DNA of 64,000 bases, taken from contig OY294052.1 of assembly GCA_958510825.1 (NCBI GenBank), forward strand, positions 9,631,816 through 9,695,815, written 5' to 3'. Positions within the stretch are counted from its first letter, which is position 1; each line of letters begins with the position of its first letter. The stretch comes from Brachypterus glaber (taxonomy: Eukaryota > Arthropoda > Insecta > Coleoptera > Kateretidae). Positions 38,039 to 52,700 of this stretch are shown in pieces. The translations under genes and the position numbers were made by a program. The notes under the pieces are model-generated. The model saw nothing but the letters and a program-made list of their open reading frames with translations. It was not told the DNA's origin and did not search any database.

Positions 38039-38978
38039 TTAATTGTGAAGTCGCTTCCAAACCTGTTCACGATGCAATTTATAGAAGGCCCCTTACTCCC
38101 ACATTAAAAAAATAAAAGACAAGCATAGTTAAACTAAAATGAATTACACAAAAACACGTTTAAAAAATATATTAAAACATTTTTTTAAGGTAGGGGTTAG
38201 TTAAAATTTGGTAACCATTGCAATATTTGTTAAACATGTTAAAAAAATACTTTTTGGAGTAGATCTACCGCACTTTTTGTCATCAAGCTTGATTAAAAAA
38301 CAGTGGAAAACCACAGAAATAAAAAATTATATGAAAAATAAAAACAAAGACCTGACGGTATATAAAGAGTGCAATTTTTCTTTTCAATTTCCTTGATATT
38401 TTAAAAATGTCCAGTACTTTTACTTATCCAAAGAGAAAGTATTATTAGCAACATGAAATTAAAAAAAAAACTATTTGCATAATTATGCAAAAATAGTTTT
38501 ATAATTAATAATAATTATAATTAGAAATATCAAAAAAATTATAAAAATTGTCTCGTCTGTATTAAACCACCAGCAGTTTTTTTTGAAAAAATCCCTCATT
38601 TTCAAAAAAATATATGTATTTATGTGGCTACTCTGTATAAAATTATGGTTGTTCTTCATTCTCAATAAAGGTTTTTAAAAAATATGTTTAAAGAATATTG
38701 CTATGGGTCCACAAGTTTGACTAACTAGATAAATTAACACTTTTGTCTGAATTCTCAGTTTGTGATAATTTGTGAAAAAATCACCATAATATATATTATA
38801 TCGTAACATTAAATCAATTAGTTTACAACATTGCATACATTAAAATAAAAAGTGTATAAATTTCACGATAAAAGAGTTTTCTTACAAAACTATAGACATC
38901 TAACCCCTAAGGGAATTTAATTTTAATACACAACTGGTTGAAGATAAACTGACCTACAGTCAGTCACGTTACTGCCGT

Positions 38979-39082
38979 CTCGGTCCATAAGACCGAGGAT
39001 TTTTGTTCCGTTTGCGCCAACTCGGTCAGATAGACCGAGAGCAGATAGTTCCCAGCACGCCGACTCGGTCTATAGGACCAAG
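38979..39082. repeat. Three evenly spaced CTCGGTC hairpins
   Basis: Stems CTCGGTC/GACCGAG with 5-nt loops occur at 38979-38997 and 39021-39039. A third, slightly decayed, is at 39064-39082 (CTCGGTC TATA GGACCAAG). Spacing is 42-43 bp. The region is locally GC-richer than its surroundings. Confidence 0.8.
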
Positions 39083-39608
39083 CGGCTTATTCAATCTCAC
39101 AGCACAGCACATTTTCAAATGTTTGGTCCTCACAATCCTGAGGGGTAATGTACGTAAATACCGTCGTATTTGGCATATGATATAGTTCTCCGCATGAAAG
39201 AAAGTCTCCGACGAAAGGGGGAGGAATCATTCGCGCTCTCTTGTTTCCGTCAAGGACGTTATAAGGCGTGCACACTCATTCCAAACATATTTCCCGTAGC
39301 CACAGATCCGTGCGTCAAACTATATCATTCATGGTAATTTATTATTACGGATCATCCACAATAGCAAATAATCATAAGTAAAATGGGCGAAATTTAAAAT
39401 ATTCAATTACGAAGAAATCGAAAAACTAGTATTTTTCAATAGAATTTTAGGGAAAATTTGAGTATAGATTTGTGAATATATCCTAGATGTCTTTTAATGT
39501 AAGTAGTTTTTCATATATTATTCTTTCTTAAGATAATTAGCCATCAATCTGTGGGCAACAGAAATAGTCTGAAGTGCGCAAACTTAAAGAATATATGTAT
39601 ATTCTACT

Positions 39609-39710
39609 CAGGGCCAGATTTTCCATTAGGCAATATTAGACAACGGCTTTTTTAGGGAAGCGGCATGTTATTTGTTGCCTAGGGCAGTAACTTCCGTAAA
39701 TCTGACCCTG
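39609..39710. repeat. Short TIR element CAGGGCCAGATTTTCC
   Basis: CAGGGCCAGATTTTCC and GTAAATCTGACCCTG flank a 102-bp unit; CAGGG ends are common in hAT-like MITEs. Confidence 0.55.
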
Positions 39711-40070
39711 ATTCTGCTTTTTACACTATGAAAAAAAAAATTAAAAAAGTTATCGTAAGATTTTTAAACATAAAAAATCCATCCAAACTAAAAAGTTACC
39801 GAAAAATATCGACTTTGAAACTATACATTTGAAAAATAAATAACATAATAACTTTAAAAATGTTAGTAAAATATTCATTAAATAATTTCGGGGCATATCA
39901 CATAAAACAATCAAATTTACAGCTTTTTGGACTGGCGTGATTACAAAAAAGTACAAAAATACCATTGCATGCACCACACAGTACTGAAGGCAGCGACTAA
40001 AGGTCACTAAATGACGCAATTAAGGCGCGACTTATTCGAAATTGCCATTTCTTGAAACATTTCCAGTTGA

Positions 40071-40434
40071 AAGAATGAACTGGCCGGCAAGCTCACCTGA
40101 CATGAATCCTTGTGAGAACTTGGGATATGCTCAATAAGAATGGAACAAGATATCGCAAGAAACCATTAACGTGTGAATGTTTTGCTTCAGAACAGAGGAC
40201 ATACTGGTTATTGTCATCTTTGTTTCTCTCATTTTGTGACGAAAGATTTTGTTCAATACAAATTGATACAATTTTTTTAATTTAATTCCTTGTGGAGTAC
40301 TCATTCCATGAAAATAACCTTACATCTGATAAAGCATTTCAATAAATAGAATTGAACCCACATATTTGTTAAAATAATTTTTGTTAATGTTTCATTTTAA
40401 TTGGGTGGGGCCAAGAATTTTGGCGATGTGTGTA
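40071..40434 (-). mobile_element. Fragment of the TACACACATCGCCAAAAT Tc1-like family
   Basis: The right end ATTTTGGCGATGTGTGTA and the preceding 300 bp match the element at 29370-29985 (TCATTCCATGAAAATAACCT, CTTCAGAACAGAGGA). The left part is truncated and rearranged: AACTGGCCGGCAAGCTCACC, the MKWPANSPDMN region, appears without its downstream part. Confidence 0.75.
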
Positions 40435-40780
40435 TTTAGGTACTATTTCGTGATGAAGTCAGTCAAAATAGTTGTAAATTTGGCTCTAATAGCAATTTGA
40501 TTTAAAAAGTTGTTATTTTAGAACGAAACTATTCGTCTAGGGACTCTACAGTAACCGAACTAAAGGTCTAGATATACAGAAACCTAAATTAAACCAGGTT
40601 AAAGTCAAATTTTAAATTTCCAAAACATTCAAGATGTCCATAGTTTTGCAAACCAATGTACAATGTACAAGTTTAATGAGATGTTTTGTTTTTTTTTTCT
40701 TTTAAACAATACGAAATTGTAGAATGTCAATAAAATATATTCTAAAAATTAGAAAATAAAATCATATAAAAAATACTGGT

Positions 40781-43700
40781 CTAGCTTAAAACTAACTTGT
40801 CGGTTTTAACTAACGGTGTTTTCGCTACTTCGAAAAATATCGTATGTGAATACTTATTGCGTACAGTCATCAGTTGTGATTTTGGCGGTTTGTGAAGTCC
40901 AGAATTCAATAATTGCACTGTACTCATTATATCACTGAGTCTATATCCTAAAATTGAAAAAAATAACGTTGTATAAGTTAATTAAATAAATTGGGTAATT
41001 AAAACTTGTCAGTTTTGATGTTTATATCACATCAAAGAACTTTTACCTCAAGAATGAACATGATGAAATCTACCGTATGCTTTGTTTGAAGCGTGAACCA
41101 ACTACGGTGAGGGGCTGGTAGGGAGTGACTATTGTTTACACTTAGTACGCGTAAAGAGAGAAAAAGAATGTATAAACTCACAGTCTAAACGCGGCGCATT
41201 ATCTATCTGAGTAACAAAAAGGATCAAGGCAGCTATGATTAGTGGTTTAAAAATGACTGTTAGTGATATTTTTATTGTCTATTGTGCTTTTGACAAGTTT
41301 TGACATTTAGATTAAATTAACTGTCATGTTACGTCTTATAAATAATTATGATGAGAAAATGTCTTTAAAATGAGAATGTGCTATTAAAATAAAAATTTAC
41401 ATTTTAGAAATTTGTTACTTAAAACTATATTATAAATCCAAACCAACTGATCTATCTACAAATTTAAAATGGGATAGCTTTCAAGTTTTAAATGTTACTA
41501 AAAACTAAAAATTTGTTTAAAATAATAGTCCAAGTAAGTGATTTTATTCATATTATGTATAATATAATAAAGTAAAATTTTACATTCTAGAAAACTTTAA
41601 TACTCTGAAGTTACCGGCAGTAAATTAATGCCCCCACCCTCTGCTTGTTTATAATCCCGAATTCGGTCTTCGCGAAGACCTGAGCTTGTGATACCTAGAA
41701 TAATATTTTTTAAATAAAATTATGAATCAGTATTACACGAACTAACCGAAAAAATCTCTGCTACGTCGTTTACTAGAAACTTTTATTGAGCACTGCATTA
41801 TATTGCTTTATTTTACTAAAACATTCGTAAATTGATCATTTAGTTTCCTTTTTCAGGACCTTTCTCGTTCTTTTTACCATTATCTTTCTAATTTTCAAAA
41901 ATTATTATGTTTTTTATTTTAATGTCAAAATAATGTTTTAAATGTCAAAGTAATGTTTTCATTGACAAAGAATTTAAAATACAAGTTAGCAACCTTACAT
42001 AGGGGATCAAATTTATTCTACCAACCATACAACAAAAAACAAATGAGAATCAACTCAGATAGATAATGCGCGGAGTATAATGTCGTAAACTTTGTCAAGC
42101 AATACAGTGTTGCCGGTTGCAATACCTGCTTTAGATATTTTATTGTAAATTTTAAGAAATATTAGTTTTATTTGAGTTTTATATGAACTAGTAGTTTAAT
42201 TTTAATAAATTTAAAGTAGTTTTTTAAAATTTTAATGTAGGTATAAAGATTTATCATAATGATAAAGTGAAAATTACGCAACATCGCTCTGGTCACCAGA
42301 AGTTCAAAACTAGCGATACTTATGTTTACACCAGAAGCAGTATCGCGTACGTTTATGTAAACAAACAAAAAGATGACACATTCATAAACATTGGTCTGAA
42401 ATAACTTTTTGAGGTAAAAGTTCTTTGTATCAAATATTATTCATTTTACTAAGTCAATTTGACTTAACTTGTCAAATTCTTTTAACCTACATTATAAAAA
42501 CTTAATTTAGTTAGTATTCAATTGCTCAACAACACGTACGGGATGTGTTTACCGCGTGTATTGTACTCTCGCACAAATATCACAAATCAAAGCTATGAAC
42601 TTTCTATGAATATATGGTCAAACTGCTCTCCCAAAATTCTATCGCGCGCTCACTAGGATAAAGGTGTATCTACAGAATTCCAGAGAAGAAATACTAGATC
42701 TAGTCAGAATAGCTTGCAAAGGAATAAGGCAATATATCTTTATCCAGGGTTCCCACCAAAAATTGACATTCAAATTCCAGGTATTTTCCAGGTTTTCCAG
42801 GTAAAAATTATTAAAATTCCAGGTATAGTAAAATAGTTTTAGTATATAATAATAATATTAAAGTAACAAAAAATTTAAAAAAAAAATCATTTCGGGTAAT
42901 TGATTGTTATTCCTCGTAGCATTGTAAATTTTGTAAAATAAAAATTTTTTCGAAAAAAAATCTTCAAAAAATCAATAAAAAACAAAAAAAGTTCATCCTT
43001 TAATTGATTTTTAGCAAAAGTGACAGTTTCAATCATTCGGATCACAATGAAAAAAAAAAAAGGTTGGAACGTTTGAAGGTTTCTTTGGGATACTTTGAGG
43101 TTGAAAAAAAACAAAAAGTACTTTGTTTACTCGGCTGTGCCTCGTAAGAAAAATGCACTCTCGTGTACTAAAAACTAGGTTCGTGTACTCGTTGCGTAAT
43201 ATACTACTTTATCATTGCTCTATGATCATTTTTCGCCAAGTTACAGGCTCTTAAAATCACCTAAAAATTTGGGATGTTTTTATATCCTTAAATGCTTGTG
43301 CTAATGGTATTTAATTTTTCTTAAACAAATTATATTTTTGTATGTTAAATTCCAGGTGCTATTACAAAATTCCAGGTTAAAAAACGTGTTTTTAAGAAAA
43401 AAATGTTAAATTCCAGGTATTCCATGCGTTTTCCAGCTTTTCAAGGTTTTCCAGGATTGGTGGGAACCCTGTTATCTAGCGCTGGTCCTTTACAGTTCAA
43501 TTTTTTCGCATTTAACCCTCAGTTTTTACATTTGGTTGAAAAAATTAAAAGTCGGCTTACAGGTTTCTTTTTGCGTCCCCCTTTCTTTATATAAGTGCAT
43601 GTTTATATGAAAAAAAAACTATAAAAATAACTTACCTGTGTAAAATTCAAGCGTCTGCGTCCATCCACTAATGTTCTTCATCCTAAGGGCTAAAAATAAA

Positions 43701-46700
43701 GATGCTGAAGCCAATTTCGAGTCACTGACTGTAACTGTGTCGTAGTCCATTAATGAGTTTTCCAAAATATATCTGGCTAATGTCAATACCGGCATAGTTA
43801 TTTTTGCACACTAAAATATAAATAAATAATATTTATTATATTATAATTAAATGTTGGTTTTTGATATTATCGCTAAAAGTAATAACAAAATAGAGAGGGG
43901 GTGATTTCCCAAAATAAATCTCAGATTTTAACGAAATTTATACCTATAATCTTCCGATAGATAAAGTGTCTCCAATTTGAAAAATACTCACAATTTGACA
44001 GATTAACCTTTTCAATAAAGTTAAATTTCATGGAATTCACCAAATAGTCTAAAAGGCATTTAAAACTTATAACACATAGTTCCCTAGAAAAATTTAGATG
44101 AAAAAAAAAAATACGAAAGAAACGGACGATGGATCCTTGTAGGACGGTTAGGCGCGTAGATATGTGGGGGTGTAGAGTGGGGGTATTTACCCCCCCCCCC
44201 AAGAATCAAAAATGAAAATAGCGGGTGTTTTTTTTGTTTGGGTTTTTTGCGTCAAGGTAGGCGCCAAATTTTGAAACGCTCAGGGACAGAGCTTTTTTTC
44301 TGAGGGTGTTGGTTTTTGTTTTGTAAGGGCGCCAAATTTTCACTACTATTACGTTTTTATAAATTGCAAAAAACGTTTTAAACTTTAAACAGGTTTTTTA
44401 TGTTCGTGCAGCGTAAATGTTTTAGATTCTATCATGACTTAAAATGGCGCAAAATATATTTATATTCTTCCACTTTTAAAATATTGAAAAATAAAACACG
44501 AAATACTTAATATTAGTTCTTAAGAACCTTAAATAATTGTACGATTTTTTTATACAAACTCAGAGTTTTACTTTGTTGACCAATTGATCTGTCAAACTCA
44601 CCGTTTGTCAAACTAACTTAAATACAAAATCAAATAAACAGCGCTCAGTTATAAGAAAAAATCTTATTTTTTTTTCTTTTGAGTGTACAAAATTATGTGC
44701 CAAATTTCATAATGATCAAAAGATTTTATCAGGTGCCGAAAATCCACCAAAGTTGCCCCTAAAACAGTAAATTTGACAAATTTCCACCATAAATGTGAGA
44801 AACGCTAAAAATGCATTTAAAAAATATGTCAATCTGGACTTAATTTTATTTAATGTATATTAATAATATAAAATAATTTAACAAAAACAAAATGAGCTTA
44901 TAGCCAAATAAAAGGACCCATTAATTTAATTTTTTGTATTTTAAGTAATATTTTTGTTGTATTTATCCCCTGAAGATGCCAATCCAATAAATGGTGAAAC
45001 TTTGGGAAATTTTGTCTTTATAATTTAAACGCAGTTCTATAAACCGAGAATTATTTTAGTTATTACATAATTAGAACGAGAGAAAATACATTAAAAAAAA
45101 ATAAGGTCCATCCTAATGTGTCAGTCGCCGTTTTTGGCGCTAGCGAATTGTTAGACAGGCCCCTCAAGCATGGATACCAGGGATGTTTCAGAATACCGCG
45201 TAATATGAATTTTTGGGTCAAGCGCACAGTTACCCACTGCGCACAGTTACCCTACTTTCCCCCTAACAGAAATACTTACTCTGGCGTATCGCCTCAAAAA
45301 TCTGTAGCTAATTGGAATACCCAAATCGAAATCACAAACTTTCAAGAGATTCATTTCCATTCGGATCAGCTCTCTTCTGGCGTAGGCTCCATCACAGATG
45401 TACAAAAAATCGTCGATCAGAGGCGGGATGCGCTCGTCGTACTTGCTTGCAATAAACATGGCGGCCGCGCCCACCAACTGAAGTGTGTCCTTTAAAAGAA
45501 ACATATTTCACTATAGTAGGCAGAAAAACCTAGTCGCACCATCTAGCGCCAGTTCTGGGAAACTCGAGGCTATATCGCTTGGCTAAGAAAAGGATTTTGT
45601 ATCTTTTATCCAACAAATTACTTTATTTTTTGTAATTTTTTACATTGATTTAGGTTAAGGGTAAATCTGTTGTAACGTTACACCCGCAAAAAACAACTCG
45701 ATTCTACTAGAGTAGGGTAGCCGGTTTATAGTAGAATGTTTCCATTTAAAACTGATTAATGTGAGACAGGGACATAATTAAATTTTATTATATTAAATAC
45801 GTTATTTATCTTATATAGCTCGATGCACAGAACACAAGTTAAAGCAATTTGCAACCGGTCCAGTAAATATATATTGCTACATGTATTTGTATACAAATGC
45901 CTTGTGGGTGTGGCCAAATTTTTTGTGAAATATGATTGGATAAGATCGAACGTCAATTGTCTGCAAGTCCACGTGGACTCGAAAAAATATACATTAGTCT
46001 AAATGACTCTAAATCTTAGCAACGTCTCGATTGGAAGATTGGTTCCAACATATTTTGGCATGTGCCAGAAAAAAACATTCAGTGTTTTTCTTATAGCTTT
46101 GGAGGATACTATACTAGATATTTAAAGTATGTTATCTTACCTTGCTGACGATCATTTTGGTTAAGTACAAGTCCACCAGTTTGACTCCCAAGTAGAGGGT
46201 CTCGTGATTGAGTTCGAAACTTTCCTGAATCTCAACCATCCAGTCGACGAGAAGAGAACGCATCCAGCGCGTTATGCATACTTGCCGGTCCAAGTAGTCG
46301 TCGATTTTAAAGCAGGGCTGAAATCAAAATCGTGATATTGTGTGACTTAAATTAAACAAAAACCCAGATACATTGCAGTTAAACATACCCCAAACATAGT
46401 TAAAAAAAATCAAAATGTGAAAGGGGTACCTTTTCTAGACGGGTGGAAAAATGAGGAAGTTTATAAAATAAGATTGGACTTATTGTTTTCGTTTTTCACG
46501 AATTCTTTACTTATCCTGTATTTTTGGACTATTTCTTTTTGTTTTTCTTTGTAGCTTTATCGGATTGTTTTTCTGGCCGCACCATTATCCGAAATTTATT
46601 AAAAGAAATGTTAATTGAAATTTTACTCAAAATTTGTTAAAATACATCAAAATTTATTAAAAAAAAAGTCCTACGATAAGAACAATCACATATGTTTATA

Positions 46701-49700
46701 TAAAAAATAGCTGTAATGTTATTTTAAAGCGCTATGGCTTCCTTACCCATTCACTATGCCAGGTGTCGCAGTTAACACAGATCAATCGTTTATTAAAGTT
46801 ATTATTTTGATAGCTTTAATAAAAACGTTAAAAAAAAACAAAGTCACACTTCGAATTGATAACCTCCTCCTTTTTTGGAAGTTTGGAGGTTAATAAACAC
46901 AAAAAACGATTGATTTGTGCTAGTTGGGACACCCGGCATATTTTAATAATAATAATAATAATCCTTTATTCCAGCACAGAGGGCCATATACAAAAAATAA
47001 AAAACACACAAAACACACAAAATATCTACAAGAAAATTAATAATTAGCCAATATACAACAGTTCAAAAAAGCTACCGTCCCCCCATTAAAACTCTACTCC
47101 AGGTTTGACATAGATTGGAACGCCATAGAATGTCACTCCTCAGCAGAGCCACAATAAAGAGGTTGGAAGATTTATACAGCCGATCGCGGAACCCAAAAGC
47201 CCGAAATCTACGAATAGCTAAGAAGTCATTAACACGAGCCGTAGCAAACATTTCACTAGCACTAGAAAGTCTCGGTATGTTATTTAAGAGTCTAAACGCA
47301 TTATTATAGCACACGCGCAGCTTATTCCACCATCCCAGTGTATAATTACACCAAAGTTCGGACATGTGCAATATGTTTGAAATAACAGTTTTTTAATGTC
47401 AGAGTTACACTTGGAGAAACGACGGGTTAACATATTAGCACGGACGCAGAGAGCTTTGTACTGTCTCTGAATGTCGAGATTATCGGAGAGATCACAGGTT
47501 AGAATATGCCCTAAGTATTTGAATATAAATATAATATTTACCTCTCTTTGTTTCAAATAATTGAAAATGTCCATCGCATAGTGCGAAACTTGGAAAATAT
47601 CATTCCAATTTTCCTTGTCATAGTCATCGACCTCCTCTGGTACTTCGTGGTTGCCGAGGTTGAGTTTGGTCTCGATCTGGTGGGCGACCAGCGACAAATT
47701 GTTGCTGGGCAGTGTCGCCGGCGACGATTCGGCCGAGTCTATTGCTGATCTGGAAGATCTGGTTTTGGGTTTCCTTGCACTGAAGTAGGTAGAATCATTG
47801 AAACTATTAATGCAATGAAACATGGAACAAAAAGTTCAGTATGAAGGTGAGTATGGAACTAAGTTCTACTGTATAACTTCTACATCAAATTTTCGTTACA
47901 GGCACGTGTCTGTGTCATCAGCACGGTGACTCCCAAAAAATATAAGTTAAACTAGAAATACGAAAAAAAAAACGAGAATGCCACATGGCTGAAGAGTATA
48001 CCGGGTGTCCCAACTCTATTAACCCAGCGATTTTCTCGAAAACTAAAAGAGATAATAAAGTTGTGCGAAAACGATCTTAAATTAGACAACTTAAACTATC
48101 TTTTAGCATATATTTGATACTTTCAGCTCTTAAAATGTGGGCTGGGGGGCATGGGGGGATTTTTTTAAAATGAAAATGGTCGTGTGATCATTTTAAAGCA
48201 AATAAAATTCTCTGATGGACTGTATATTTTTTTATTTTTTAAACAATTTTTTTAAGGTTTTGTTGTTTTAATTTTTTGTGCTAAAAAATGCGATTTTTTA
48301 AGTTTTTTTTGTTAATTTTTATTTATGTCAATTAAAATTAGTTTAAAAGTATAATTTACGTTTTTTCATCATGAAATTAGTAATTTTTAAAAAAATGATT
48401 TTTTAGAGAAATTTTGACAAAAATGCCCATTTTTAACCCTATTTTAAACCCCAAAAAAAAAAATAAAAAATATATAGTTGAATGGAGAATTTTATAAGCT
48501 TTAAAATCATGTATCACACGACCCCCTTTCCATTAAAAAAAAATGTCCCTTAATGCGCCCCTGCCCACATTTCAAGAGCTGAAAGTATCAAATATATGCT
48601 AAAAGATAGTTTAAGTTGTCTTAAAATGGTTTTCTCAGAACTTGATTATCTCTTTTAGTTTACGAGAAAATCGTTGGGTAGACTTGGGACACCCGGTATA
48701 GCCATTTACCATAAAAACGAAGCTGCCGCAACTTGTTAACTAATGTTAAAAAATGTTTTTGAATGAGCTTATCAAAAGCAAGCGACTAGAAAATACATGC
48801 TTATCTAGATTAAATCGAACCTTGTACTTAACAGTTGATGTTCAATATATTGCTATGGTGTCCTTAAGAACAGCTTCTTCTTGTAAATGTGTTCATAATG
48901 TTAAAATATTTTAATTTTTGAACAGTGTTTAATGCAGTGTCCAATAGAAGTAGGAAGTACTGAGATGATCCTTGACGAGCGTCAGAAGCGCGAAACTACA
49001 TTCTACCAATATCACTCGGTATGGTATTTGGACAAAATAGATGGACGGAATATTTATTCCACTACTATACTCATAAAATCATACATATTTAGCTGTTTAC
49101 GGGACACAAAATTTATGCCAATTAATTTTTGACAATAGTTTTGACCGAAAATTTAAAATTTGACATGTACACTGTTCAACACAATAAAAATTATTTATCA
49201 TTATTTAGGAGTATTAATCATAATAATAATAATAATTTATTATTTAGCAAGAAAAGTATACTATTGCGGATACGACAGTAACCTATTTAATTTCCTGTAC
49301 GAAGCACAACACACAATCTTATATTTAAGCTCGCTTAGAATGAATTATCTCGTTTTTTGTTGAACTTTTTACGCGTATTTAAAAACAGCACCAAAAAAAA
49401 AACGAATTTCTCGAAAACAAAAGACGATAGATCAATTTTACAAACAGATTTGAATTCTGGGGAGAAAATAGTACAAGAAACTGCCTTAAAAATTTCTAGT
49501 TATAGTGTCGTACTAACCAATGACCGGTTTTTAATAATATTTTTTCTATTTTGCGACTCTTATAAGCTCATAATCACAAGCATTTTGCGTGTTCTTATGG
49601 GCCCATAAGAGGTCTCTACTTTTTTTTCTGTTGGGTTGGCAACATACAAAAGCCTATCTCTTGACGTTTTGCGTGAAAATGTTAAAGTTTAATTTTTTAC

Positions 49701-52700
49701 AAAATTTTGTGTTTGGGTTATTTTTTACCGTGTTAAAATTGTGGACTGGTTAATTGCAGTGAAAAAAGAAGAGATGACTGTAAAATATATCAAAATATTT
49801 TTTGTTCTTAGAATTTTAAACATAGTGTAAACTGTAATGCCAACCCAAAACAAAAATCCCTAAATCAGTCATCAATTTAAATGTAAGTTTTTTAAATTTT
49901 AGAGCAAAATAGAAAAAATTGTATAAAGCACTCGTTTCATAACACGTTTTTAGAGCACTATTACTTTAGAAAACTCGCCGCAAGCGGCTTGTTTTCTGAA
50001 CTTGTACTCGTGCGCTAAAAACCTATGTTATGAAACTAGTACTTTAATATACTATTACAAGGTGCGGCAGCTTCGATTTTATGGTAAACGGTTATATGCT
50101 CTCCAGACATGTGGCTACAATGTGACGTTTTTTTCGTATTTCTAGTTCAACTTATTTTTTTCGGGGGTCAGCGTGTCAGGGTGACCACAAGTTTTGCAAA
50201 TTTAGATTCCCTGATTTTTCCCTGATTTTAAAATTTAAAATTTGCCCTGATTTTAGTACATACACCCAAAAAAGTTTTTAAACCAATATGCGCAAAAAAT
50301 TTAAACTGCTGTTGTTTTAGTAATAATTTATTATGTAGACCTTAGTTTTTTCAAATTATGATTTTTTCCTGATCTATGGGCACCCTGGTTATGGAAAAAA
50401 AAGTTAAATATGAAGGTTTGTATAGAACCAGGTTCTACTGTATAACTTCTACATCAAACATGCAACATGAAAGAGGGGTGATATTTTTAACGTCAGCATG
50501 TATATGTGGTGTTTGTTTGATTCGCCCACGTTTCGGATGTTTGATATAAAATTCCAAGTTTTGATAAAACTGATGGTTATCATCAGGAATTTTTTCATGC
50601 ATACAGGGTGGTTCAGAACTGACGGAAGAAAATTTAAGAGGTCATTATACATCCAAAAATATTTAAAAAAAAGTTCTTATAAAGGTTGGTCCGGAAATCA
50701 GCCCTAAGGGAGCTACGGCCCTCCTAAGCGTGCGTTAAAAAAAGAGTTTTTATTTAAATCTCTGGAACACTGTGAACCACAGCAAAGAATTCTTGCACAT
50801 TCCCTAACATTGGTAAAGGCTATCTTATTTTTATCAGGTAACTTTAAACAGGGGCGTGCAAAATGGAGAGACATTGTCACTTTTTGCCCCAAACTTTTTC
50901 GCCTCTACTTTTTTTAACATTTTATCAAGCAGCTATGTTTTTTTGGTTAAAAAGACATAAATAAGGTACTCTTAGTGTAACACCATAGAGTTTTCGGAAA
51001 AAAATACAGTTAAAGGGAAACTTTTCACGTTCTGAGCATCAAAAATACGAATTAAAAATTGCGCCAATAAAAATTTTAATATGACGGGGCGATTCTACAT
51101 TGTGGTCATTTGTGTTTGGAAACTTATTTTTACATTTTTGGATGTAGAATCACTTGGAAACGGTTGATTCTACGCTTCTACTTTTTTTTGGGTGTATCAT
51201 GATAATGAAACAAGAAAGAGATATTTAAATAAAACTAAATGAAGCCGGGTTCTAATGTATAACTTCTACATTAAATTTGCATTGTTGGGTACTTTAGATT
51301 TGGCAAACCATATGATAAAATGAATGATCAAAAAATGTTGCTGTTTTAAAGAAAAATGAATTGTATTTCTGCCAAAAAAGCAAGCATTGAAGTAATTTTT
51401 CAGAGTTTTAATCTGTAATCCCGTAAAACTTACAATATTTTAAATCTATTGGGACTGGAGGATCCAATTAAATGAGCCCTAAGGGAGGTACGGCCCTTCG
51501 AAATTGGACATATTCAATGGGGAACAAAAAAAGCACCAATCAAATTTTAATGCTGCAGGGCGATTCTTCATTTAAAACTAATCAACAAAGTATTCTTCAC
51601 CGAAACATCTAAATTTAATATTAAAGGAGTAATAGCCTTTTAAAAAGGAACATTTTTGGTGGCACAAAATGATACTTCCTCTTAATTGCATTTTTTTAAC
51701 GGTCGCTCCTATTATACACTATAACAGTGTTACGCTATACACGGTGGGCTTTAAGCTTACGGAGATGAAAAAATTTAACACCCCATAACTGACAACGGAA
51801 TATTGTTTCCAATGCTTTCAGAATTATATTTCCGTTGAAAACAAAATCGTAGGTGTAGCCGTTTTTTATTCAATCAAAAATTAGTATATTAGTATATATG
51901 TGATCCAAAAAACTTTCAAATTAAAAAGTTTGGAGGTCTCACCCCTTAAATTTGTTTATCGGGGTATGACTTTTATCTCTAATTTTTTTCAAAATTTTTG
52001 AAAAAATCTAGAGGTCGCTCTCCTCCATTTTTCAAAAAATATGTTTGCTTAGCTTTTTTTATTTTTTTTTAAGACCCAAGGATTTTTTATTTAAATCTTT
52101 TTAACACGAAACGGTATAAAGGGATAGCTCAAAAAAATCTGAATTATTCTTTCAAAATGTTTAAAGTTTGAAAATTCACTACATTGCTTGATTTTAGGTC
52201 TAATTACAGGCACAAAAAAATGTTTTTCATTGTCTTCAAACATTGTGCGTGTAGCCAATATGTCCTCACATAAAAACAACTATATTTTGTTTATCGGATA
52301 TACAGGGTATAACATTTTTGAGAGATAAATATGCCCCAAACTTTTTCGCCTCTACTTTTTTTAACATTTTATCAAGCAGCTATGTTTTTTTGGTTAAAAA
52401 GACATAAATAAGGTACTCTTAGTGTAACACCATAGAGTTAGACGTTTTCGGAAAAAAATACAGTCCAAACGAAAATTTCACGTTCTGAGCATCAAAAATA
52501 CGAATTAAAAATTTCGCCAGTAAAAATTTTAATATGACAGGGCGATTCAACATTAAAAACTATAAAACCAAGTTTCTATACACCAAGGTTCAAAATTCAG
52601 TTTTCACTTTCTAAGTGGGAGTAGCTTCCTTAAAATTTATTTGTGGTCATTTGTGTTTGGAAACTTATTTTTACATTTTTTAATGTAGCATCACTTGGAA

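Larger units (their letters stand above)
47918..50180. repeat. Large inverted repeat with an inserted MITE in the left arm
   Basis: ATAAGTTAAACTAGAAATAC plus GAAAAAAAAAACG at 47942 mirrors CGTATTTCTAGTTCAACTTA at 50138. TTTACCATAAAAACGAAGCT at 48705 mirrors GCTTCGATTTTATGGTAAA at 50070. Arms are about 120 bp excluding the insertion. The spacer holds AT-rich sequence. Confidence 0.7.

Noticed and set aside
39750..40019. 89-codon minus-strand hydrophobic frame
   Set aside because: AT-rich chance frame beside a Tc1-like fragment; no homology recognised and no initiation or splice support.
45118..45495. 125-codon plus-strand open frame
   Set aside because: It lies over CycB3 coding exon 4 on the opposite strand, which has clear cyclin motifs.
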